The position numbers were made by a program, and so were the translations under genes. DNA of 64,000 nucleotides from Parvularcula oceani (lineage in GTDB: Bacteria; Pseudomonadota; Alphaproteobacteria; Caulobacterales; Parvularculaceae): positions 186,001 to 250,000 of the forward strand of contig NZ_JPHU01000002.1 in assembly GCF_000733125.1 (NCBI RefSeq), given 5' to 3'. The notes under the pieces were generated by a model. That model saw only the letters and a program-made list of their open reading frames with translations, was not told the DNA's origin and did no database searches. Every line of letters starts with the position of its first letter. The stretch's first letter is position 1. Shown here in pieces: positions 1 through 7,584 of this stretch.

Positions 1-203
1 GCAATATCGGCGCGAACCAGTGCAAATGGCCGATCGGCGACCCCGCCTCCGAGGACTTCCACTTCTGCGGCCAGGGCGCGAGCTCGGGCAAGCCCTATTG
101 CGCCTATCACAGCCAGCTTGCCTTCCAGCCGAACAGCACCCGCCGCGAACGCGGCCGCAAGGCGCCCGTCGCGCTCCCCAGCGCGCGCCGGGCGATGAAT
201 TAG
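1..203 (+). CDS. gcrA: GcrA family cell-cycle regulator, C-terminal part
   Basis: The window opens inside this gene; the frame beginning at base 3 runs to a TAG at 201-203 and gives the last 66 residues. The visible part has the GcrA C-terminal signature: CKWPIGDP, then FCG, PYC and a His two residues later, then a basic tail. GcrA is an alphaproteobacterial transcription factor that works with sigma70 at GANTC sites methylated by CcrM. The N-terminal helix-turn-helix is outside the window, so family membership rests on the C-terminal motifs only. No terminator with a T-run follows; hairpin repeats begin three bases after the stop. Confidence 0.85.
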   Translation, partial: NIGANQCKWPIGDPASEDFHFCGQGASSGKPYCAYHSQLAFQPNSTRRERGRKAPVALPSARRAMN

Positions 204-205
204 GG

Positions 206-256
206 CTGACGCGCTGCGCGCGACGGGCCTCCCGGCCCGGAGCCGCGGTCGCGGCT
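206..256 (+). repeat. Hairpin repeat, copy 1
   Basis: The copy starts with the 21-nt core at 206-226 (CTGACGCGCTGCGCGCGACG plus G). A variable GC hairpin follows (GGGCCtcccGGCCC-like), then AGCCGCGGTCGCGGCT at 241-256. The same core recurs at 273-293 and inverted at 431-451. It lies just after the gcrA stop. Confidence 0.8.
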
Positions 257-272
257 TTGGGTTTTCTTGATG

Positions 273-338
273 CTGACGCGCTGCGCGCGACGGCAGCAGA
301 GCTGCCGGCTCGCTCCTGAACGTCGCTCGCTCCGCGGC
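273..338 (+). repeat. Hairpin repeat, copy 2
   Basis: This is a direct copy of the 21-nt core (273-293) followed by the hairpin GGCAGCAGAGCTGCC (292-306) and GGCTCGCTCCTGAACGTCGC plus CTCGCTCCGCGG. The part after the core matches, in reverse complement, the repeat pair at 48901-49018, so the family is dispersed on the chromosome. Confidence 0.8.
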
Positions 339-401
339 GCATTCGGGGCAAGGGCATAGCGGCACCTCGCGCGCTCCCTTCTCCGCCTTCGCCGCCAGAA
401 G

Positions 402-451
402 AGCCGCGACTGCGGCTCCGGACCAAGGGTCCGTCGCGCGCAGCGCGTCAG
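402..451 (-). repeat. Hairpin repeat, copy 3 (inverted)
   Basis: The 21-nt core is present exactly in reverse complement at 431-451. It is preceded on the plus strand by the hairpin GGACCAAGGGTCC (419-432) and AGCCGCGACTGCGGCT (402-417). In its own orientation it aligns with copy 1 through the hairpin and into the AGCCGC element. Confidence 0.8.
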
Positions 452-459
452 TTCTGCGA

Positions 460-493
460 AACGAAAAAGGGCCGCCCCTGCGGACGGCCCTTT
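460..493 (-). terminator. Rho-independent terminator on the reverse strand
   Basis: A 9-bp perfect stem, AAAGGGCCG at 466-474 with CGGCCCTTT at 485-493, encloses a 10-nt loop. Read on the reverse strand the stem is followed by TTTTTCGTTTC, a good terminator. It ends a short reverse-strand transcript that would carry the small ORF at 554-649. Confidence 0.75.
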
Positions 494-553
494 CGCGAGT
501 CCCGCCGTCAGAACGGGTCTCGAACCTGATAGGGTTTCAGTAGGAGGCGACCC

Positions 554-649
554 TCAGAGGGCGCGAGGCTGCTCGAGCCCCTTCGCTTCGCTTCCGATCC
601 CGAACTGACGGCGAATGATCTCACTGGACACTCGACCACCTCCTTTCAT
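554..649 (-). CDS. Small ORF (25-31 aa) in a short reverse-strand transcript
   Basis: On the reverse strand a strong Shine-Dalgarno (AGGAGGT, 638-644) sits 6 nt before a GTG at 629-631. That start gives 25 residues beginning VSSEIIRRQFGIGSEAKG and ending in TGA at 554-556. An ATG in the same frame at 647-649 would add MKGGGR but would place the ribosome-binding site inside the coding region, so the GTG is the better start. Sixty bases after the stop comes a strong terminator (460-493). The unit looks like a tiny protein or leader peptide on a small RNA. I do not recognise the peptide. The remaining bases up to 831 hold no other supportable gene, only a lone TTAACC at 753-758. Confidence 0.35.
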   Translation of the reverse strand: MKGGGRVSSEIIRRQFGIGSEAKGLEQPRAL

Positions 650-831
650 GTTGCTGAACTCGAAGAGGAAGGTGAGGGGCAGCAGCCCTCGGCGCAAGCC
701 GGAACGCGCCCGCCGCTCATGACGAATGCGCAAGCTCCGCGTTCAGACTGTCTTAACCCTCATGCGCGGCGGGGGTTTCTGCGCCTTCCGCGCCTGCTAC
801 CTCTCCGGTTCACACGACACTGGGAGGCTTC

Positions 832-2877
832 ATGAAACATTCGCTCGCCCTGCTCGCCGCGACGGCGCTCACCGCCGCACCCGCATTCGCGCAGGAGCCG
901 ATGGAGATCGACGACCTGTTCAAGGTCCGCGCCGTCGGCGACATCGCCGTCTCCCCCGATGGCGGCAGCGTCGCCTATGCGCTGCACCGCATGCCGGACA
1001 TCCTCTCGGGCGAAGAGAACGGCACGGCGCTGACGCAATGGCGCGTGGCGCGCGGACCGGGTTCGGACCGCCTCTACGTTTCCGAAGAGACGGGCGCGGG
1101 CAGCGTGTCCTTCCTCGACGACGAGACGCTTCTCTATCTCGCAGAGGGCCCGGACGGCGCCCGCGCCCTGTGGCAGCTGCCGCTCGCGGGCGGCGCGGCC
1201 GAGCCTTTCTTTGCCTTCGGCGAGGACATTCGCGGCTATGCGCTGAGCGAGGACGGACAGACGCTCTTCTTCACGGCGCAGGACGCCGCCGACCCGGTCC
1301 GCGACGCGCTCGAAGGGCGCGGCTTCGATGCCAACGTCATCGATGAGGACCTCTCCTATACCCGCCTCTACCGCGTGGATCTCGGCGCCGAGGCGCCCGA
1401 GGCGCGCAGGGTCGAGGTCGACGGCCAGGTCTCCGCGATCGCCGTCTCCCCCGATGGCAGCCTCGTCGCGGTGGCCTTGGCGCCGAGCCCGACCGTGGCC
1501 GACGACATCATCAATCGCCGCATCCGGGTCCTCGACGGGCGCAGCGGCGAGCTGGTCCAGGAGATCGAGACCGAAGGCAAGATCGGCAGCTTCGCCTTCT
1601 CGCCCGATGGCGGAACGCTCGGCTTCCTCGCGGGAACCTCGCGCTACGACTCCGTCGCCCACACGATCGGCGTCGCGGACCTCATGTCGGGCGAGATGCG
1701 CTTCCTCACCGGAGAAGACGAGGCCGACGAGATCGACTTCGTCTGGACCGGCGAGGACGAGATGCGGGTGCTCGTCCACGAGGGCACGGGCTCGGCGACC
1801 TATACGCTGAGCGCGGAGGGCGAGATCTCGGACCGGCAGGCGCATGACGGCTTCGTCGTCAGCAATATCGAGGGCGGCGCGAACGGGACTGTCGCGACCG
1901 CCTCCTCGCCCGAGGAGCCGTCCGCCCTCTTCGGCGGCGAGACGCTGACGCAGTGGACCGACCACAATGCCTGGCTGGACGGAGTGGAGCTCTACCCGCA
2001 GCGGGTCGTGCGCTACGAGGCCGAGGACGGCACGGAGGTCGAGGGCATCCTGATCGAACCCGCGACCGAGCGCCGCCGCTTCCGCCGCGGCGAGACGGCC
2101 TCGCCCATGATCACCGTGGTGCATGGCGGGCCGGAGAGCCATTATGTCAATGGATGGCTCACGGGCTATTCGACGCCCGGCCAGATCGCGGCGGGCGACG
2201 GCTATGCCGTCTTCTACCCCAATTATCGCGGCTCGACCGGGCGGGGGCAGGCCTTTGCCGCGCTCGACCAGGAGAACCCGCCCGCGGCCGAGTTCGACGA
2301 TATCGTCGACGGCGTCGACTATCTCGCCGAAGAGGCCAATATCGATCCCGAGCGGGTCGGCATCACCGGCGGCTCCTATGGCGGCTATGCCTCCGCATGG
2401 GGCGCGACGGCGCTGACCGAGCATTTCGGCGCGGCCGTCGTCTTCGTCGCGCTGACGGATCTGACGAGCTTCATGGGCACGACGGACATTCCCGAAGAAA
2501 TGGTCGACAGCCATTTCCGCGTCACCCCGGAAGAGGCGCCCGAGATCTATCGCGAGCAGAGCCCGGTCAATCACGCGGCCGATTCCACCACGCCGACCCT
2601 GATCCTGCACGGCGAGGCGGACCCGCGCGTCCATCCGAGCCAGTCGCTCCAGCTCTTCCGCACGATGAAGCGGCTGAGCGATGCGCCGGTGCGGCTCGTC
2701 ACCTATCCCGGCGAAGGCCACGGCAACCGCCGGGCCGCGGCGCAATACGACTATGCCAACCGCATGATGCGCTGGTTCGACACCTATCTGAAGACGGGCG
2801 AGCGGGACGCGGCCATGCCGGCGCGCGAGCTCGAAGCGGTCCGCCGCCTCGAGGCGGAGCCGAGCTCGGCCGACTGA
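832..2877 (+). CDS. Secreted S9 family prolyl oligopeptidase-type serine peptidase
   Basis: The 681-residue protein begins with a signal peptide (MKHSLALLAATALTAAPAFA, cleavage probably after AFA). An N-terminal beta-propeller region contains several WD40-like SPDG motifs (near 42-46, 205-208 and 257-260). The C-terminal alpha/beta-hydrolase domain carries the nucleophile Ser515 in GGSYGG, Asp597 in HGEADPR and His630 in GEGHGN. This is the architecture of S9 dipeptidyl/acylaminoacyl peptidases that cleave peptides in the periplasm. It stands alone, followed by a strong terminator. Substrate specificity cannot be judged from sequence. Confidence 0.92.
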   Translation: MKHSLALLAATALTAAPAFAQEPMEIDDLFKVRAVGDIAVSPDGGSVAYALHRMPDILSGEENGTALTQWRVARGPGSDRLYVSEETGAGSVSFLDDETLLYLAEGPDGARALWQLPLAGGAAEPFFAFGEDIRGYALSEDGQTLFFTAQDAADPVRDALEGRGFDANVIDEDLSYTRLYRVDLGAEAPEARRVEVDGQVSAIAVSPDGSLVAVALAPSPTVADDIINRRIRVLDGRSGELVQEIETEGKIGSFAFSPDGGTLGFLAGTSRYDSVAHTIGVADLMSGEMRFLTGEDEADEIDFVWTGEDEMRVLVHEGTGSATYTLSAEGEISDRQAHDGFVVSNIEGGANGTVATASSPEEPSALFGGETLTQWTDHNAWLDGVELYPQRVVRYEAEDGTEVEGILIEPATERRRFRRGETASPMITVVHGGPESHYVNGWLTGYSTPGQIAAGDGYAVFYPNYRGSTGRGQAFAALDQENPPAAEFDDIVDGVDYLAEEANIDPERVGITGGSYGGYASAWGATALTEHFGAAVVFVALTDLTSFMGTTDIPEEMVDSHFRVTPEEAPEIYREQSPVNHAADSTTPTLILHGEADPRVHPSQSLQLFRTMKRLSDAPVRLVTYPGEGHGNRRAAAQYDYANRMMRWFDTYLKTGERDAAMPARELEAVRRLEAEPSSAD

Positions 2878-2901
2878 ACCGGGAGCGGATCCTGAGGAAA
2901 G

Positions 2902-2931
2902 GGGCGGCAGGCGATCTGCCGCCCTTTTTTT
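2902..2931 (+). terminator. Rho-independent terminator after the S9 peptidase
   Basis: The stem GGGCGGCAG (2902-2910) pairs with CTGCCGCCC (2916-2924) around a GCGAT loop and is followed by seven T. It stops transcription before the convergent antiporter gene, which ends at 2934. Confidence 0.9.
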
Positions 2932-2933
2932 GA

Positions 2934-4886
2934 TCAGTCCGCAGGTGCGGGCGGCGCTTCGCGCAGGGCCGGGCTGTCCGCCACCGCCCGAAGCGAGGCG
3001 ATATAGGCCTCGCCGTCATCGGCATAGGGCCCGGTCAGCGCGATGAGCGGCCCGGCCTGCGGCTCGAGGCCCTGCGCCCTCGCGCTCGCGCGGGCCTCCC
3101 GGAAGGCCGAGAAGGCGTCATGGCTCGCATAGAGGCGGATGAGGTCGAAGGCCGCGGAGACGAGGTTCGGATAGCCCTCCTCCACGTTCCGGCCGAAGAC
3201 CGCATTGCGCGAGACGGCCCCCTCCGCCCCGCCCCAGCCCGTGGCGAGCGCCCCTTGCGCCGCCGCGAGGCGCGGGGGCACGATGTCGATCCGCTGGAGA
3301 AGCGTTTCGGGCGGCGCGAAGCGCAGGCCGTAGCGCCGGGCGAGCGCTGACAGCTCGGCTTCTTCCTCGAGCGTCAGGCGTCCGCGCGCCTCCACGCGCG
3401 CGGCCAGGGCCTGCAACTCCTCGCGGTCGGCGCGGACGCGGTCATTGGCGGCCTCGACGACCTCGGCCACCGTTCCGGCGAAGAGCGGCTGGCGCTCCTC
3501 GACCGGCCGGGCGGAGAAGCCCGGCGGAAAGGCGCCGGCGACGACCGTCTCTTCCTTCAGCGCATCGCGCAGCTCCTCCTCCGTCTCGGGCACGAAGACG
3601 GTCGGCAGCGCCATCGGCGCGAGGACCACGGCGAACCAGGCCCCCACCCCGATCGAGGCGGCGACGGCGCCGAGCCGGGCGATCGCGGCGCCCCGTCCCG
3701 GCGGCCCCTCCTCTCCCTCGACGACGCCGAGCCCATGGCCGACGATCGGGGCCGTCCACCCCTGGATGAGGAGCGAGAGGAGCACGACGACGGCCGCCGC
3801 GCTGAGATAGAGATTGCCGTTCGGCACGCCGAGCGCGGCGGGCAGAAGCCCGAGATAGACGGGCGTCGCGCCGCGCAGGCCGACCCAGGCGATGAAGCCG
3901 ATCTCTTTCATCGCGAAGCCGAAAGGCGACAGCGCCAGGAGGACCGCGAGCGGCCGGGCGAGAAAGATCAGGGCCAGGGCGGCGCCCGCCGCCGGCAGAG
4001 CGAGCGTGGCGAGGTGGGAAGGCGTGACGAGCAGCCCCAGGAGGAGGAACAGCCCGGTCTGGGCGAGCCAGGCGAGGCCGTCCATCACGCTGCCCACGCG
4101 CTCCGCCTCTTCCGGCGCGGCGGCCGCGATGGTGAGCCCTGCGAGATAGATGGCGAGGAAACCGCTGCCGCCCACCGTCTCGGCGAGGCCGAAGGCGATG
4201 AAGCCGAAGCCGGCCGTCAGGATCGAGGTCAGGCCCTGCGGCAGCTCGACCCGGCGCAGCACCTTGGGCACGAGGACCCCGACCCCGAGGCCCACTATGG
4301 CGCCGAAGCCGAGCTTAACGAGCAGCGTCCCGCCCCAGCCCATAGCGCCCATGGGCTCGGTGGCGAGCGAGACCGAGAGGCCCACCACGAGCAGGATCGC
4401 GAGCGGGTCGTTGAAGCCCGACTCGACCTCCAGCGCCGCGGCGACGCGCTTGGGCATGCGCAGGCCCGTGGCGGCGAGCGCGAAGACCGCCGCCGCGTCG
4501 GTCGAGGAGACGACGGCGCCGAGCAGCAGCGCTGCGGGCCATTCGAGGCCGAAGGCGAAGCGCGCGAAGGGCGCGACCAGCAGCGCGGTGACGAGCGTGC
4601 CCAGGAGCGCGAGCGAGAGGCCCGGCCGCGCGCCGAGGCGGAACACAGATTGCGGCGTGCGGAGCCCGCCCTCGAAGAGGATCACGGCGAGCGCCGCAGA
4701 GCCCCAGACGAGGACGGCGCGGCTCGCATCGACCGAGATGCCGCCGGGCCCCTCCCGCCCCGCGAGCATCCCCGCCAGAAGGAAGACGAGAAGGATCGGC
4801 GCGCCGATCTTCTGCCCGGCGGCGCCGGCGAGGATCGCGCCGACGCTCAGCGCCGAGGCGGCGAGGATCACGATCCCGACGTCCAC
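2934..4886 (-). CDS. Cation/proton antiporter (NhaP2/CvrA-like)
   Basis: The 650-residue protein has about a dozen hydrophobic segments in residues 1-400, then a soluble C-terminal region of about 240 residues. Transport-site residues typical of the CPA superfamily are visible: SSTDAAAVFALA (Asp130) and ESGFNDPLAI (Asn159-Asp160). This fits an inner-membrane K+/H+ or Na+/H+ antiporter for pH and ion homeostasis. The C-terminal region lacks an obvious GxGxxG nucleotide-binding motif, so a classical TrkA-N domain is not supported. The gene is monocistronic, convergent with the S9 peptidase and divergent from the YbaK-like gene. Confidence 0.85.
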   Translation of the reverse strand: MDVGIVILAASALSVGAILAGAAGQKIGAPILLVFLLAGMLAGREGPGGISVDASRAVLVWGSAALAVILFEGGLRTPQSVFRLGARPGLSLALLGTLVTALLVAPFARFAFGLEWPAALLLGAVVSSTDAAAVFALAATGLRMPKRVAAALEVESGFNDPLAILLVVGLSVSLATEPMGAMGWGGTLLVKLGFGAIVGLGVGVLVPKVLRRVELPQGLTSILTAGFGFIAFGLAETVGGSGFLAIYLAGLTIAAAAPEEAERVGSVMDGLAWLAQTGLFLLLGLLVTPSHLATLALPAAGAALALIFLARPLAVLLALSPFGFAMKEIGFIAWVGLRGATPVYLGLLPAALGVPNGNLYLSAAAVVVLLSLLIQGWTAPIVGHGLGVVEGEEGPPGRGAAIARLGAVAASIGVGAWFAVVLAPMALPTVFVPETEEELRDALKEETVVAGAFPPGFSARPVEERQPLFAGTVAEVVEAANDRVRADREELQALAARVEARGRLTLEEEAELSALARRYGLRFAPPETLLQRIDIVPPRLAAAQGALATGWGGAEGAVSRNAVFGRNVEEGYPNLVSAAFDLIRLYASHDAFSAFREARASARAQGLEPQAGPLIALTGPYADDGEAYIASLRAVADSPALREAPPAPAD

Positions 4887-4985
4887 TCAAGCCTCCCCTG
4901 TGCCGGCCGCCTCCCCTATGCCGCGTTCGAGGCCCCGCGGGTAGCCGTGAGGGGAGAAAGCGCCCTTACCGATAGGAGAGTGACC

Positions 4986-5498
4986 GTGCCGGACCGCGAA
5001 ACCGATCTCTACGCCGCCCTCGACGCGATGGGGATCGCCCATCGCACCGAGGAGCACGAGGCCGTGTTCACGGTCGCCCAGAGCGCGCCGGTCAAGGCGC
5101 GCCTTCCCGGCGGGCATTCGAAGACGCTGCTCGTGACCGACAGGGACCGCCTGTTCCTTCTGGTCGCGCTCGGCAGCCTCCGCGTCGACCTCAAGGGCGT
5201 CGGCCGGGCGCTCGGGGCCCGCGGACGGCTCTCCTTCGTCAAGCCGGACCGGCTTCTCGACAGTCTCGGGGTGACGCCCGGCTCGGTGACGCCCTTCGCG
5301 CTGATCAATGATGAAGAGCGAGAGATCTCGGAGGTCGTTTTGGATACGAACCTGATGGCCCATGATCCGGTCTGGTTCCACCCGCTGCGCAACACCGCCT
5401 CCACCGCCTTGTCGCCAGGCGACCTCGAGCGGTTCTGCGAACGCCATGCCCGATCGGTGCGCAGGCTCGATCTCGCCTCGCCGGAAGGCGGCTCATAG
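4986..5498 (+). CDS. YbaK/ProX-type aminoacyl-tRNA deacylase (prolyl-tRNA editing)
   Basis: This 170-residue single-domain protein resembles the stand-alone prolyl-tRNA editing proteins (PrdX/ProX/YbaK superfamily). These hydrolyse mischarged Ala-tRNA(Pro) or similar substrates in the cytoplasm. Visible family features include HRTEEHEAVF near the N-terminus, GGHSKTLLV, LDSLGVTPGSVTPFALIND and the C-terminal FHPLRNTAST. The GTG at 4986 is preferred because AGGAG at 4974-4978 is 7 nt upstream; an in-frame GTG at 4980 is too close to it. The gene heads a short same-strand series with cnoX-, Lon-N- and Trm112-like genes, a grouping I recall from other Alphaproteobacteria. Confidence 0.85.
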   Translation: MPDRETDLYAALDAMGIAHRTEEHEAVFTVAQSAPVKARLPGGHSKTLLVTDRDRLFLLVALGSLRVDLKGVGRALGARGRLSFVKPDRLLDSLGVTPGSVTPFALINDEEREISEVVLDTNLMAHDPVWFHPLRNTASTALSPGDLERFCERHARSVRRLDLASPEGGS

Positions 5499-5595
5499 GG
5501 AAGTCCCTCACAGGCGCAGCCTGCGGCCTTGCCCCCTCCGGGCAGGGCCGCCATCTAACGGACCAAACGCTCACACGGATATCGGAAGACCTATC

Positions 5596-6549
5596 ATGTC
5601 CCAGACGCTCGATTTCGGCTCATCGCCCCAGGGCAACTCGCCAGACCTCGTCAAGGATGCCACCGTCGAGACCTTCCAGGCGGACGTTCTGCAGGCCTCG
5701 CTCGAGGTTCCGGTCATCGTCGATTTCTGGGCGACCTGGTGCGGCCCCTGCAAGACGCTCGGCCCGATCCTCGAAAAGGAGGTGCAGGCGCGCGGCGGCA
5801 AGGTCCGCATGGTCAAGGTCGATGTCGACAAGAACCAGATGCTCGCCCAGCAGCTGCGCATCCAGTCCATGCCGACCGTGATGGCCTTTGTCGGCGGCCA
5901 GCCGGTGGACGGCTTCGTCGGCGCCCTGCCCGAAAGCGAGGTGAGAGGCTTCATCGACCGGATCGAGCAGGCGGCGCAGCAGATGGGCCTCGGCGGCGGC
6001 GGCCAGCAGGGCCCCGGCGCCGCCGAATATGTCGCAGCCGGCGACGAGGCGGCGGACGCTGGCGATCTCGGCCAGGCCGTGCAGCTTTACGGACAGGCGA
6101 GCCAGATGGCCGAAGAGGGCTCGGACGAGCAGGCCGGCGCCCTTGCGGGCCTCGCGCGCTGCTATCTCGCCGCGGGCAGCGCCGAGCAGGCGCAGGCCGC
6201 GCTCGACGCCGTGCCCGAGGCCAAGCGCGGCCATCCGGCCGTCGCCCAGGTCCAGGCGCAGATGTCGCTCGGCGGCGGCGCGGATGATGGCGAACTCGCG
6301 GAGGCGCGCGCCGCCTTCGAGAAGAACCCGCAGGACATGGATGCCGGCTTCGCCCTGGCCGAGGCGCAGATCGGCGCCGGCCGCTCCGAAGAGGCGATCG
6401 ACACGCTGCTCGGCCTGATCGAGCGGGACCGGGAATGGAACGAAGGCGCGGCGCGGGCGAAGCTGCTGACCGTCTTCGAGGCCCTCGGTGCCAAGGATCC
6501 GGCGGTGAAGACCGGACGCCGGCGCTTGTCTTCCCTTCTCTTTTCCTAA
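5596..6549 (+). CDS. CnoX/YbbN-type thioredoxin-TPR co-chaperone
   Basis: The 317-residue protein has an N-terminal thioredoxin domain (about 20-130) with the active site WCGPC (Cys49, Cys52) and the cis-Pro loop SMPTVMAF. A TPR-like helical region rich in Ala/Gln follows (about 145-310). This is the layout of CnoX (YbbN), a chaperedoxin that protects clients from oxidation and hands them to chaperonins. A full CGPC is present, so redox activity is plausible, unlike enterobacterial CnoX, which has lost one Cys. The ATG at 5596 is chosen because the thioredoxin fold begins shortly afterwards; longer in-frame extensions run through intergenic sequence. Confidence 0.88.
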   Translation: MSQTLDFGSSPQGNSPDLVKDATVETFQADVLQASLEVPVIVDFWATWCGPCKTLGPILEKEVQARGGKVRMVKVDVDKNQMLAQQLRIQSMPTVMAFVGGQPVDGFVGALPESEVRGFIDRIEQAAQQMGLGGGGQQGPGAAEYVAAGDEAADAGDLGQAVQLYGQASQMAEEGSDEQAGALAGLARCYLAAGSAEQAQAALDAVPEAKRGHPAVAQVQAQMSLGGGADDGELAEARAAFEKNPQDMDAGFALAEAQIGAGRSEEAIDTLLGLIERDREWNEGAARAKLLTVFEALGAKDPAVKTGRRRLSSLLFS

Positions 6550-6608
6550 GTCCCGAAAGAGAGGGGTTCGTTGCCGGCCTTCCCGCCGGCGCAACCGCAG
6601 AGGACAGC

Positions 6609-7292
6609 ATGACACGATACAGCCGAACCGGACGCGAAGTTCCCGGCGCCGCGACTCTGCCGGACAGCCTGCCGCTCTTCCCGCTGCGCAGCGCCATCCT
6701 CCTGCCGCGCTCGCGCCTGCCGCTCAACGTGTTCGAGCCGCGCTATCTCGCCATGACCGAGGCCGCGCTCGGCGCGGGCCGGATGATCGGCATGGTGCGC
6801 CCGCGCTATGACGACGACGTCAATCCGCCGCTCTACGAGATCGGCTGCGCGGGCCGCATCACCTCCTTCATGGAGACCGAGGACGGGCGCTATCTTCTGA
6901 CCCTGACCGGCGCGTCGCGGTTCCGGCTGGAAGACGACGACCTGACCGATGAAGGCTTCCGGGTCGGCAGAGTCGACTGGTCGCCTTTCGCCATGGACGC
7001 CTATCCCGATCCCGAAGAGAACCCGGCCCTGCGCGAACGGGTGCTCGAACTCCTCATCGACTATCTCGAAGAGGTCGGCCTCAAGGCGGACTGGGATTCG
7101 ATCGAGGGCGCTTCGGCGGAGACGCTGATCAATTCGGTCGCCATGTCCTGCCCCTTCGAGCCCGACGAGAAACAGGCGATCCTGGAAGCTAAGACGCTGT
7201 GCGACCGCGGCCAGACCCTCATCGCCCTGATGCAGATGGCGGTGGCGGAATCGAGCCGCGATGCCGAGGACCGCACCGAGCGGCTGCAATAA
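6609..7292 (+). CDS. Lon N-terminal-domain (LON substrate-binding) protein
   Basis: This 227-residue protein consists only of the substrate-binding domain found at the N-terminus of Lon protease. LPLFPLRSAILLPRSRLPLNVFEPRYL is split by the family hallmark FPL...LP...L.I.FEPRY, followed by the VGCAGRI-like strand (here IGCAGRITSF). There is no AAA+ or peptidase domain. Such stand-alone proteins are conserved in Alphaproteobacteria beside a thioredoxin/TPR gene and a Trm112-like gene, exactly as here. Their function is not established, though protein quality control is the usual inference. The gap to the next gene is 3 nt, so the two are probably co-translated. Confidence 0.88.
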   Translation: MTRYSRTGREVPGAATLPDSLPLFPLRSAILLPRSRLPLNVFEPRYLAMTEAALGAGRMIGMVRPRYDDDVNPPLYEIGCAGRITSFMETEDGRYLLTLTGASRFRLEDDDLTDEGFRVGRVDWSPFAMDAYPDPEENPALRERVLELLIDYLEEVGLKADWDSIEGASAETLINSVAMSCPFEPDEKQAILEAKTLCDRGQTLIALMQMAVAESSRDAEDRTERLQ

Positions 7293-7295
7293 GAG

Positions 7296-7511
7296 ATGCC
7301 CCAGAACCAGACCCAGAACCGCCCGCTCGACCCGAAACTCCTCTCCATGCTGGTCTGCCCCGTGACCCGCGGCCCCCTGACCTTCGACAAGGAGCGCCAG
7401 GAACTCGTCTCGGACAAGGCGCGGCTCGCCTTTCCGATCCGCGACGGCATCGCGGTCATGCTCGAGGCCGAGGCGCGGCGCCTGGACGAGGAGGAAGGAA
7501 CGGTTCGTTGA
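7296..7511 (+). CDS. Trm112 family small protein
   Basis: The 71-residue protein matches the bacterial Trm112/YcaR (DUF343) family: [18 protein letters not shown], then [20 protein letters not shown]. Only one Cys is left of the usual CPxC...C set, which is common in bacterial members that do not bind zinc. Relatives act as small partners that stabilise methyltransferases; a specific partner is not indicated. It is the last gene of the cnoX - Lon-N - Trm112 series. The downstream gap carries a CtrA-type box. Confidence 0.88.
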   Translation: MPQNQTQNRPLDPKLLSMLVCPVTRGPLTFDKERQELVSDKARLAFPIRDGIAVMLEAEARRLDEEEGTVR

Positions 7512-7517
7512 GTCCGC

Positions 7518-7532
7518 TTAACGCGGCTTTAA
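7518..7532. promoter_or_regulatory. CtrA-type binding box
   Basis: TTAA (7518-7521), 7 nt, TTAA (7529-7532) is a perfect match to the CtrA consensus TTAA-N7-TTAA. It lies 53 nt before the ATG of the SH3-like gene, a sensible promoter position. In a genome this GC-rich the motif should be rare by chance. The window also carries gcrA, another member of the same cell-cycle circuit. Confidence 0.6.
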
Positions 7533-7584
7533 CGCTGAGGGTGGCATTCAGCTTCCGTTGACCATGACGCGACGGAGGCTGACG

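Noticed and set aside
206-451. Possible CRISPR-like array after gcrA
   Set aside because: There are only three cores, in mixed orientation, with irregular spacing and hairpins instead of unique spacers.
702-730. GGAAC at about 703 with CGAA 17 nt later as an EcfG promoter of the S9 peptidase
   Set aside because: The second half matches only two of four bases; the two accepted sites are perfect.
753-758. TTAACC upstream of the S9 peptidase as a CtrA site
   Set aside because: It is only a half-site with no second TTAA at the right distance.
760-2745. Long open frame (661 codons) antisense to the S9 peptidase
   Set aside because: It is a product of high GC at third positions; the sense frame carries a signal peptide and a complete catalytic triad.
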